A stretch of DNA of 64,000 nt from Symbiodinium microadriaticum (taxonomy: Eukaryota > Sar > Dinophyceae > Suessiales > Symbiodiniaceae): contig LSRX01000127.1 in NCBI GenBank assembly GCA_001939145.1, positions 960,691 through 1,024,690 on the forward strand, read 5' to 3'. A program made the position numbers and the translations under genes. Shown here in pieces: positions 41,500 through 51,354 of this stretch; positions within the stretch are counted from its first letter, which is position 1; every line of letters begins with the position of its first letter. The notes under the pieces were generated by a model, which was not told where the DNA came from, did no database searches, and was given only the letters and a program-made list of their open reading frames with translations.

Positions 41500-42520
41500 G
41501 CATTTAGGGTTTAGGGTTTAGGGGCTTCAGGGTTTAGGGTTTAGGGGCTTTAGGGTTTAGAGTTTAGGGTCTTAGGGGCTTTAGGGTTTAGGGTCTTAGG
41601 GGGTTTAGGGTTTAGGGTTTAATGGTTTAGGGTTTAGGGTTTAGAGTCTTTGGGGCTTTGGGTATGTGGGCTTATAGGGTTATGGTATGAGGGTTTAATT
41701 CTAGGGTTATGGGCGTTTCCCCGAAACCCTAAGTCCTAAAACCAGACCTAAGTCAACCCTGAACCCTAAGCCCTAAACCCTAAACCCTGAACCCTAAGCC
41801 CTAAACCCTAAACCCAAAACCCCAAACCCAAAACCCCAAACCCCAAACCCCAAAACCCCAAACCCAAAACCCCAAACCCAAAACCCTAAAACCCAAAACT
41901 CAAAACCCCAAACCCAAAACCCCAAACCCTGAGCCCTAAAACCCTAGGATTTGTTGCTATGGCTTTTAAGGGATCAGGGCCCGGCCGGGCCGGCTCGACC
42001 GAGCCTTGGGTTTCGGGGTTATTTTGGGGTTTAGGGGTTCCTTCAAGGGATCTATAAGGGATCTATAGGGTTTAGGGATTTTGGGGCTTTGGGGTTCAGG
42101 GCTTTTCGGGTTTTAGGGTTTAGGGGTTAGGGTTTAAGGTTTAGGGTCTTTAGGGTTTAAGGTTTTGGGTTTAGGGTTTAACGGTTTAGGGGTTAGGGTC
42201 TAAGGTTTAGGGTTTAGGGTTTAACGGTTTAGGGATTTTGAGGCTTTGGGGCTTGGGGGTTAGGGTTTTGGGTTACGGTTAAGGGTTTAAGGTTTAGGTT
42301 TAGGGTTTAACGGTTTAAGGTTTATAGGGTTTAGGGTTTAGGGTTTAACGTTTTGGGGTTTAACGGTATAGAGTTTAACACGTACGGTTATGGTTAGGGT
42401 TTTGGCAAGCCGTAAACCCCAGACCTTACAGTGCAAACTCTGATATTGGTTTAGGGCTTAAGGTTTAGTGGTGTAGCGTTTAGGGTTTAGGGTTCAGTGC
42501 TGGGTTAAAGGCTTCGGATT
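41500..42520. repeat. Long telomere-like domain, both orientations
   Basis: TTTAGGG with GGGGCTTTAG variants (41500-41650), a CCCTAAA to CCCCAAA array (41750-41945), a GC-rich inverted patch (GGCCCGGCCGGGCCGGC), then TTTAGGG and TTTAACG variants (42060-42390). No coding seen. Confidence 0.9.
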
Positions 42521-42668
42521 GCATTAAGAAGCTATGAAGCTATGTTTCGGGTTTAGGGTCCCATACAAACCTACACAAACATTTCGAGAAAGGCAGGACA
42601 CACGGTTTAAGAAACCCAATCAGACTCTAGCAAGCTGTGGTTACCCTTCTAGAGTTAAACCCTAATAT

Positions 42669-42757
42669 AGGGGCCTTAACAATTAGAATAGGGTTTTGGG
42701 GCCCATTGACATATGATATTTATAATCAAGAACCCCCGAAAACCTATTCTAATTCTA
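42669..42757. repeat. Inverted-repeat element IR-G
   Basis: GGGGCCTTAACAATTAGAAT with GGGTTTTGGGG, and the inverse CCCCCGAAAACCTATTCTAA. A better copy is at 53.79 kb. Confidence 0.65.
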
Positions 42758-42943
42758 ATCAAAACCACCCTAAACCCTAAACCGGAAATCTCTAAATCCC
42801 AAAGCCCTACAGACCCGCCGCCTGAAGAAATCCGAGGCTCCCACAATTTCCGCAAGGGTTTAGGATTTAGGCTTTGACGTTTAGGGTTTAGGTTTAAGAC
42901 TTACTAAGTTGCTAAATTACGGTACGTGGAGGATCCTGGGGCC

Positions 42944-43036
42944 TACCCGTAGGCCCCTAAGTAGTTCCTTTTTGGGATTACCTTATAGGATTCTAAATAT
43001 AAACCACAAAAAGGAACTACTTAGAGGCCTATGGGT
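42944..43036. repeat. Inverted-repeat element IR-E
   Basis: TACCCGTAGGCCCCTAAGTA and the inverse TACTTAGAGGCCTATGGGTA. It ends ten bases before a candidate exon. Confidence 0.92.
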
Positions 43037-43045
43037 ACTTCTTAG

Positions 43046-43115
43046 ACGGCATTTCGTGATGGAGTTTCACGGTCTTCTCTGCGGTCTTAGTCCGGAGACC
43101 GGGCTTAAAAGGATT
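43046..43115 (+). CDS. Candidate exon beside IR-E, unknown protein
   Basis: Starts after ACTTCTTAG: one base, then 23 codons RHFVMEFHGLLCGLSPETGL, then KRI, donor ATT|GTGGGG. The acceptor lies ten bases from the end of IR-E, so the element would sit in the upstream intron. Confidence 0.38.
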
Positions 43116-43183
43116 GTGGGGGGTTTAGGGTTTAGGGTTACTTGCAGTAAGTGTCAAGCAAAGCCTAAACCAAATCCTATCAT

Positions 43184-43556
43184 CTAGGAGCCCTTGGAAA
43201 AAAACACTGACGACGGCGTGTCACGGTGGAAGTCGAGCCTCCAATGCAACGACTCTTTGTTCCAAGGCCCTATAATTCGTCCCTGTTTCCTCGATAGCGT
43301 GAAACAACAGAACCCTAAACCTTAAACTTCTAAACCCTAAACCCCTAAACCCTAAACCCTAATGTACTGATCCAAATGTCTCAGGCGATCCAAAGCCTGC
43401 GCTGGATCGCGATAGCGAGCTCGGGCTTCATCATGCTGACCACGGTTTAGGGTTTAGGGCTTAGGGTTTAGGGCTTTAGGGTTTAGGGTTAGCCCTAACC
43501 ATTTAATGTCAAAATTTCTGGAGCCATTAGCGGCACACAATCAAGAGCCGGTGCTG
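43184..43556 (-). CDS. Candidate exon group, unknown protein
   Basis: 43556-43500 follows a CCCTCCC-rich tract and AACAG (APALDCVPLMAPEILTLN, donor G|GTTAGG). 43435-43368 follows GGTCAG (HDEARARYRDPAQALDRLRH, then LD, donor CA|GTACAT). A last block from about 43293 is open in two frames: QGRIIGPWNKESLHWRLDFH to a TAG at 43184 (phase-matched), or NYRALEQRVVALEARLPP and a TGA, which looks like a short coiled coil. The first two exons do not match in phase, although a wholly CCCTAAA-type interval of 64 bp lies between them. Confidence 0.38.
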
Positions 43557-44324
43557 CTGTTGCCAGAGAGTCGAACAAAGGGAGGGAGGGAGGGAAGGGG
43601 GAGAAGGCGCAGAAAACCACCTACAGTGACCCCAAACCCAAATTCAGTAGCCTTTCCCCAAAACCCGAAGCCTAAACCCTAAAGGCCCTAAACCCTAAAC
43701 CGTGGTGAAGGGTGCCTGGGTAGCGCCGGTCGGCGCGCTTTTGGGGCTCCCACCCACGGCCTCTGTCCGGGCACGGACTTCGGGTCTTCTTATGGACTTC
43801 GGGTCTTCTTACCGTTTGAAGTCGAAGGGCTTGGGGTTTAGGGTTTGGGGTTCAGGGGTTTAGAGGTTTAGGTGTTTACTTAGGACTTAGGATTTGCTGA
43901 ATTTTTTCGGTTGTTTAAATAAGCGGTTGTGGTTGTTTGTGCTTTGGGGTGTTTCCTGATGCATGATCCTTCTACGGGTCTTGTGCAGTTTCGGGGTGGT
44001 GGGGGCCTTCCAGGAAGCGCAAGGATGAAAAGACTGTTCTCTAGAGTTGCTCTAGGCTGTTTAGCCCCAAAAAACCAACTAAAAAACCCCAAATCCTGAC
44101 CCTAAACCCGAAGCCCCAAACCTTAGAAGGAGCTGTGGCCCCCCATGGTAAACCACCTTGCCATTTGTGAAACGGAGGAGGATTCCTTTAAGGCTTCCTT
44201 TGAGGGATCTATAGGATTCGCTGAAGGGCTCCTTCAAGGATCTACCTGTGACCCCAAACCCTACAAAATAGTAGGTTATGACCCCTTAAATCGAGGGTAG
44301 AGCCCTTCAAACCCAGAAATTACA
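43557..44324. other. Mixed repeat and GC-rich sequence, no supported gene
   Basis: A GGGAGGGAGGGA run (43577), CCCTAAA patches (43670-43700), a GC-rich block at 43705-43825 open on both strands with a direct repeat of GACTTCGGGTCTTCTTA, a TTTAGGG patch (43840-43875) and an IR-H half copy (44244-44310). Confidence 0.5.
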
Positions 44325-44640
44325 GTCCTTTGGATGATTCGAGTTCAGGATTTGCTGTGTAGGATATTTCACACACCACGTAGCCAACATCCACGCAAAC
44401 CCTCTCAAGGCATAAACACTGAAGCATAACACCCAAAATGTCTGTGTCGATCTGTGCTTCTTGAACCCCCCATCGAGTTAAGGGTTTACGAGGGTTTCGG
44501 AGGTTTTGGGCCTGGGGGTTTAGGGGTCGTCACAACAATACCCCTCGAAGATTTGCCAATCGACACGGGGTCTACACGCGAGGATCTTCACACGCGATGG
44601 AGGGCTTGGTTCACCGTGCATTGCGGAAGCGAGCCTCAAC
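44325..44640. repeat. About 310-bp dispersed duplicate, copy 1
   Basis: Begins TTACAGTCCTTTGGATGATT and ends near GGAAGCGAGCCTCAACCC. It matches 58430-58745 over its length with scattered changes and small indels. Its open frame (63 codons) is not kept in copy 2, so it is probably non-coding. Confidence 0.9.
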
Positions 44641-45040
44641 CCTGAACCCTCAACCCCTACAAACCCTAAACCCTAAACCCCTCAACCCTAAACCCCTAAA
44701 CCTTTAACCCCTAAACCCTAAAACCCTTAACCCGAAACCCGTACACCTGCAAACCCTAAACGAAGCCCCAAACTTCAGTCGTAAAACTCAAACCCCTCAA
44801 AAACCCTGAAGGGATACGTAATCATAAGGTTTGAGGGTTCAGGTGTTCAGGGTTTAGGGGGTTTAGGGTCTAGGGGTTTAGGGGTTGGGGTTTAAGGGTT
44901 TAAGATTTTGGATTTAGAGGTTTAGGGGTTTAGGGTCTAGGGGTTTAGGGTCTAGGGAATAAGCTTATATAGGGCCTAACATCCTAAAAACCCTACCACC
45001 CCAAACCCTCAACCGTAAAGCCCCACACCCNAGAGTGCAA
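44641..45040. other. Telomere-like blocks with a single-N join
   Basis: CCCTAAA (44645-44770), TTTAGGG (44825-44955), N at 45031. Confidence 0.85.
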
Positions 45041-45201
45041 GCAGACATTATACAGCAACTACACCACTTGTGGACGTAGCAGAAACAAGTATGAACCCTC
45101 TGGGGAGTAATGGGGTTGGCATCAGGTTTAAACCATTCTTGTACACATGACAGGCATTGGTGGGAGCAAGCTCGCAGACTTCATAAACCCCGACACCATA
45201 C

Positions 45202-45290
45202 CTGCACGCCAGGTACAGACACCTCCATTTCAAGCCAAGCTGCAGTGTCCCCAAATAAAGAGCTAAGAGTTGTCACCCTACTCGCAGGAC
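45202..45290 (-). CDS. Candidate exon, unknown protein
   Basis: Reads SRVTTLSSLFGDTAAWLEME, then VSVPGVQ, and ends at the very good donor CAG|GTATGG. Possible acceptor CTGCGAG. The other minus frame continues past it (KWRCLYLACRYGVGVYEVCE) to about 45048. Confidence 0.33.
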
Positions 45291-45399
45291 TAGGACGAGG
45301 AAACCTTAAGGAAGAACCTAGCAGAAGCTCTAAACCGACAGCTGCTTCCATGCCGCACACAATCCTAAACCCCAAAATCCTGCGTCCCAAACAGCAAAT

Positions 45400-46860
45400 C
45401 ATGTAGCCAAAACTCTCAACCCGAGATCCTACATCCTCAGCCTTTAATTCCTAAACCTTAACCCCTAAACCCTAAACACCCTAACACCCTAAAACTATCA
45501 GAGTCAGACCCCCATCTCCTGAGGCCACTTTTCTTCAGAAGTCTGAGCATCGCACCGTTGCGGTTTAGGGTTTGGGGTTTAGGGTGAGCATCGCACCGTA
45601 GTAATGAAAAAGGTTTACCAGGTTCCCCGGTGTCCCCGAAATAAGGGTTTAGGGTTCAGAGTTTGAGGGGTTTAAAGGTTGAGGGTTCAGGGTGCAGAGT
45701 TTTAGGGTTTTAAAGTTAAGGGTTCAGGGTTCAGAGTTTTAGGGTTTAGGGTTGAAGGGTTTAGGGTTCAGGGTTTATAGGGTTTAGAGTGCCCTAAACC
45801 CTCAACCGTTTAGAGTTTAGGGTGTTCAGTCTAGGATTCTTGCCAGTGTCCCCTTAATGATGAGGATGCCCTTTATGCAGCTACTTAGATTTTTGTCGGG
45901 GAGCCCGAAACCCACATCGTCTTAATTAGGGTCTAGGGTTTAGGGTTATATAAGGATCTTACTGCACCTTAATTAAGCTTTGCATTCCTTGATTCTTCGG
46001 GCTACAACCTAAACCCTAAACCCTAAGCCCAAAAGGTTGGGGAGAACCTAGTTGAACCTAACCCTAAGGGTCCATGTACCCAAATAGTAATACCTTGGCC
46101 CTAAAGTACCTATATAGGGACTACATTATAAGGCCAATGTATATACTATTTAGGTACATGGACCCTTAAACCCTATAGAACCCTTAAAGGACCCCTTTAA
46201 AGGAACCCTTGAAGGAACCCTTTGTATATACTATTTAGGTACATGGACCCTTAGGGTAACTGCCCATGCACCCGTCGCAGCGCTCCTGGAGGGGCTCCTT
46301 TAAGGCTTCTAGACATAGGGCTGTGAAGGGTTTTGGGCTTTAAAGGGTTTAGGGCTTTAAAGGGTTTAGGGTTGTAGGGTTTTAAAGGTTTAGGGTTTAG
46401 GGTCTAAAGGCATGTAGTGCGGTTTAGGGTTTAGCGTCTAAAGGTATGTAGGACATAGGAAGAGACGGCAGGGTTGGTGAAAGGGTACTTCGGAGTCTTA
46501 TTAAACGCAAAACAAGTACTTGATTCAGGGTTTAGGCTTAGGGTGTTGTACATGTGCCTGTGAACCGAAGACCTCTAAACTCTATAAAAACTAAACTCTG
46601 CAAAAACTTGCCCCTAAACCCTGAAGCCCAGCACTCTAACTCCAAAGCCACCAAAGCAAACTAAAGCCCCCGAAAATCTAAACACTGCATGGGTACATGG
46701 GCCCCTTTTGGACGTTTAGGCACGGGCTTTGCCCGGCCGCATCTAGCATTTTAAGAGATCCCGGCTGGCTGGCAAATATGTTCGCTGGCGTCAAAACACA
46801 CGACTAGGGTTTAGGGTTTAGAGTTTAGGGGATAGGGTTTGCACCACTTCATGTTAAGTT
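45400..46860. other. Telomere-like DNA, IR-C and GGATCTA motifs; no supported gene
   Basis: CCCTAAA patches (45450-45490), TTTAGGG and TTCAGGG (45560-45830), IR-C (46067-46165), a second right arm of IR-C (46224-46254), and GGGTTTTAAAGG variants (46320-46450). Confidence 0.6.
46067..46165. repeat. Inverted-repeat element IR-C
   Basis: GGGTCCATGTACCCAAATAG and the inverse TATTTAGGTACATGGACCC. A stray second right arm follows at 46224-46254 after a run of AGGACCCTTTAAAGGAACCC. Confidence 0.88.
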
Positions 46861-46874
46861 GCACTGCCCTGAAC

Positions 46875-47830
46875 CCTAAACCCTGGCCATATCGAAACTT
46901 GAAGACTATGTTCTGCTACACTAGACTGCAGTGTTGGACATGTGCGGGTGTTGCGCTGCATTTCACAATACAAGACCGTTTGGCATAAAACCATAAGTGT
47001 TAACATGCTGTGTTCTGTTATGCCAAGGTGTGTAGTCTGTTATCAGAGTGGTTTATCTCAATGACCTTTATCGGTGCGTGGCATTTGCCTATGATACACG
47101 ACATAAACACTGGATTATTGCACAACTTTAACTTGCACGATGTCGTATTTCGTTGTTTTGCCATGGTGTTTGGCATTTTACTTTGGTACTTGATACAAAA
47201 TCACTCTGTCTCTCTCTTAACAGTAACACTATCCTTGGGCATGTTGCTTCACCATACAATGCTATTGCGCATTGCCTGGGATAACAATAACAATATGTTT
47301 TAGTCTTTGGTGTTCTACTTCACTATCGAGGTTTACAACTCAATATGTAACATCGCACTTCAGTTTTTCACTGTCTTAACCTATATTTCATGATCCAAAA
47401 CATCATGCAATGTTTTCACAACCTTGCACCTTATGCTACCGTAATTATCCTTCATTACACTCCATTGCGCTACATGCTGAGTTATAACATACAATATTAT
47501 GCTGTCATGTCCTATGCAGCGCAGTGTCGTGCCGTGCCGTGCCAAGCGATGCCATGCTACACGTCATTATACACTTTGGTCTTGCACTGTTCCTTGTATC
47601 GCACTGCAATACTTTTTTTTGCTGTACCATGTTCAACTTTTCATGCTGTGTTGCTGCGCCATCAAGTAAGCATGAAACACTCTATCTATAAAACTGCAAA
47701 ATATTGCAAATTTGTATCCATGTAACTATATAACTGCAGTATGTACTTGTATAACTATTGCATTATTAACACATATAATTATATAACTTATAACTACCTA
47801 CCTCGTATTTCGAAATCACTACAGGGACCT
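46875..47830. other. AT-richer block with degenerate ATGC-type repeats
   Basis: Almost free of telomere-like heptamers, unlike the rest. It contains loosely repeated TGCCATGCTACA, CATTGCGC and TATAACTATAT-type segments. Open frames at 47010-47303 and 47390-47725 are hydrophobic and Cys/Tyr-rich, with no splice structure. I do not call them genes. Confidence 0.5.
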
Positions 47831-48584
47831 CCCTGACAACAGAGAATTTCATGGGCGTTTTCGCACATCTGGTCAGGCACGCTCGCTGTCATTAGACGCA
47901 GAGGGACCTGGCCTAGACCAGACAACATTCCAGACCCTGGATTGTCGCACATTCTTCCTAAACCCTAAACCCTAAAACCCTTGCTTGTCATCCTTTACTA
48001 CAGACCCCCAACCATAACACAGGCCATCAAGCCCTAAACCCTAGAACTACATATCCTGGGCCTTGGTAGAAGACCACGTCTTTGAGAATCCTTGGGTCTT
48101 TTTGGTGGGGCAAGAGAAGGCCAGATCTTCCAATGTCCCTGAAGTAAGGACCGCACCTTTGTGGCTCCTCTAGGAGCTCCTTTAAAGGGTCTGAATTTTG
48201 ACAGGGCTTATCTTAGGAATCCTTATGTCCTAAACCTAGATTGATTTAGGTATGTTTCTTAATCAAGGGATTTTGGAAGATCTGGGAAGACCCGCAGGGA
48301 TGTGGCCGGAGGAAAAACATACCCTGGCATTAGGTCCAATGGCAAGTTTCGGACAATACCCTAGGGGTCCAAGTGCCTAATGATCGTATACTCCCCCAAA
48401 TAGTAACCCACTGCTACTGCTATGCTCGACCGAAGCGCCTAGATAGTGGACAGGTTGAACCCTTTAAGGGATATAAAGCACCAACTTTAGATCCCTGAAA
48501 GTCGACGTCAAAACCTTGACGGAGGGACTCCTGAGTATAGAAAGCTTGTAAATAAAAACAACTTCTGAACAGCTTGTACCTCAG

Positions 48585-48696
48585 ATATCAGGGATCTGCA
48601 ACGCGTGGCTATCACGAGCTTGAGAGGATTCGACGGCGGGTTTTGGCATCCGAATCACGGGCAGACACCACCTCAGTTGTCGACCGGCCAGAGACC
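48585..48696 (+). CDS. Candidate exon, unknown protein
   Basis: After a good acceptor (GCTTGTACCTCAG): one base and 37 codons, YQGSATRGYHELERIRRRVL then ASESRADTTSVVDRPET, donor GAGACC|GTAAAC in phase 0. The TAA inside the donor also makes it look like a natural stop two codons later. No family recognised. Confidence 0.46.
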
Positions 48697-48845
48697 GTAA
48701 ACTAACCTTATCATACTTCAGGGTTTAGGGTTTGGGGGCTTAGAGCTTTGGGGTTTTAGGGTTTAGGGGTTTCAGGGTTTAGTGGCTGAGAGCTGTGGGG
48801 CTTTAGGGGTTTAGGGTCTATAGGGTCCGACACTGAACTTGGCAC

Positions 48846-48927
48846 CCTGGCAAAAAACTGTAACTTTGGCTACGTCGTAGGGATGAGGTATCCAAAAATG
48901 AAAAGTTTGTTGCCAAGTGCCACGCAC
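48846..48927 (-). CDS. Candidate exon, unknown protein
   Basis: After ACTTAGAG in phase 0: VRGTWQQTFHFWIPHPYDVA, then KVTVFCQ, donor G|GTGCCA. The frame stays open a further 11 codons to a TAA in telomere-like sequence, so this may be the terminal exon. It converges with the plus exon at 48.6 kb. Confidence 0.4.
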
Positions 48928-49410
48928 CTCTAAGTATGAGGGTTTCGGCCTAAACAATTAAAAGAAAAGACCTTAAGCGCTAAGCCCTGAGCCCTAAACC
49001 GTTTAGGCTTAGTTAGGAGCCTTAAGGCTCAAAGCTCCAGGCCCCAGCATTGGGGGAAAAATCTAAACGTACTGAAACGAGGTTCGGTTTAGGGCTTAGG
49101 GTTTAGGGTTTGGGGTTTAGGGTATAGGACTTAGGGTTTAGGGTTTGGGGTTTAAGGTGTGGGGCTTAGGATTTAGGGTGCAGGGTTTGGGGTTCACGCG
49201 CAGAAACTTGAAAGCATGCAAGCGTAAGTACCACGTCGCCATAAGGAGCAGGTGATCAGGCCCATCAATGGAAGGGTGACAAGTGCGATCAGCGGGTTCT
49301 CTCCCCCTGGGCTCTTTAGGGTTTCGGGTTTAGGTCGTGCTAAAGAACTGATTCTAAGTTACCAGTGTAAGGAACCCATCTTGTTTACTGTATACCCCAA
49401 GTTTAGCAAA

Positions 49411-51216
49411 CTAACGAAAGCTCCTGAACAAGACCCCGCCACCACCAAGGAGTACATCGCGAATCACGACATCTACAACCACATAGAGGCTCAAAAGCAG
49501 CGCCCCCACTGCGATGAGCCCTACAGCGAGTAACACCTGCGTGCACTTCCATTCCTGACTTGCTTTTAGGGTTTAGGGTGTAGGGCCTACGGAAGAAAGA
49601 CAACCTGGGTTGTACCTAATTTACAACAGCTAAAGAAAGTTGACAGTTAACAGATCACCCAAGTTTCTCCTAGGTGGCGAGCTGCATAGGCTAACCTCAG
49701 CAGAATCGAACATATACTAGGCAGCAACAGGAGGTAAACAACGATGATGTCGTAGAGCATTTTGAACACCTCCCATGGCGTCGGTACACCTGAAATCTCA
49801 GGCACGTAGGGGAAGCGCAGTTTGGAGCTTCGCGTTGTGGGTTTAGGTGGTTTTAGGGTTTAGGGGTTCAGAAACAGACACAACCAAGAACAACAATGCT
49901 AAAGAACCTACTCTATGTCCCGCTTAAAACAAAGGATCCTTTTCAAACTCCCTTTTAAAACCTGGAGGAAATTCAAGCCACCACAAAGCAAAACGGCTCG
50001 CTTAGATTCACCAAGTTGCTGGACGCACCTCGACCGAAGTTGTCACACCAAACGTCGAGTATTGCCCAAAGGCTTGGTGCTGCGACATGAACAATGCCTA
50101 GGTTCCCGACAATTCCCTCAATAATGATCAGCAGTCTTAGCTATGTAGCAATCATGTCAAGAATGATGAGAAAATACGACTAAATTACATTATATATATA
50201 TATGTATGTATACCTATAACGGTACCGCTTCTCCCACTGCTCAATCTCAAAAGAAGACTCCAAAAACACAAAGGGCTTAAGGCTAATTACTGTGGGACCT
50301 AGATGCGCCAATACGAGAAGACATGATTGGAGAGTTGATGGACCAAAACTGCCAGCACCTGACCTCGCACCACGGACTCGAACTGCTCTGTGCCTCCGAA
50401 CCAAGCAGTTATACAGCGACTGATGATCTTGCGATCGCAGATCATCGGCGCTCCGGTGGGATCGATATGACCTTCCGAACAACACGAAGACTTGGCCTGC
50501 GCAAAGGTGAAGTGTCCTTGGTGCTGTTTTAGGGATGGGTTGAAGGTACCCCGGAATCCATGTCAACGTCCTATGGTTGGCCTTTCATCCCTGATCCGCC
50601 ATAAACCCTAAAACCTAAGCCCTGAATACGGGGCCATTAAAACAGCATTGAGGACGTGTCGGAGCTGTTGCTGCATCATCTCGATGCTGCGGCAGTGTGC
50701 AAGAACCATGTCCTTGTTTTCGGTCTCAGGTTTGGTCTTTAGGGTTTAGGGTTTTACGGCTCACAATCATACGGAAGCCCAAGGCCAACACACGAAGACA
50801 TATAGCAACGCATGTTCTACACGAACGCAAAAGCAAGAAGTCAACAACGTGTTGAAATAAAGTGCCAAACACATAAGAACCCCGATACGCGAACTAGCGC
50901 GTGCACACACATACATGTGTGTGTGTGTATGTGAAGATGGATATATATATATATATACACACATACATACAGACATACATACATACAGCCGATATCATTC
51001 ATCATAAATCAGAATTTACGTAGACACATAACATACATATACGCGAATAAGTCGGTGTATATAAGTAAACCTTATCATATCATACCATGTCAAAACACAA
51101 CATGTCATATCAACACATCATGGAACAACATATCATATCACGTCACACCATATCACATCTTATCAAACCAGATCATGCCATATCATTTCATAACATACCA
51201 ACCTGCGTATAGGCCG

Positions 51217-51253
<37 letters not shown>

Positions 51254-51322
51254 CCCATCCATCCATCCGTCCATCCATCCATCCATCTGCTTATATTTGT
51301 TTCTATCTATCTATCTATCTAC

Positions 51323-51354
<32 letters not shown>

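Noticed and set aside
44454..44645. 63-codon plus frame in the 310-bp duplicate
   Set aside because: The frame is not conserved in copy 2 at 58.6 kb, where base changes and indels differ.
47010..47725. Two plus frames of 97 and 111 codons
   Set aside because: They lie in low-complexity AT-richer sequence, are rich in Cys/Tyr/His, and have no start context or splice partners.
49252..50124. Plus frames of 93 and 69 codons
   Set aside because: They lie opposite strongly supported minus exons of the membrane-protein gene.
50180..50566. 128-codon minus frame
   Set aside because: It is a shifted frame over the true exon 50496-50307, whose other frame gives the family motif CDRKIISRCITAWFG.
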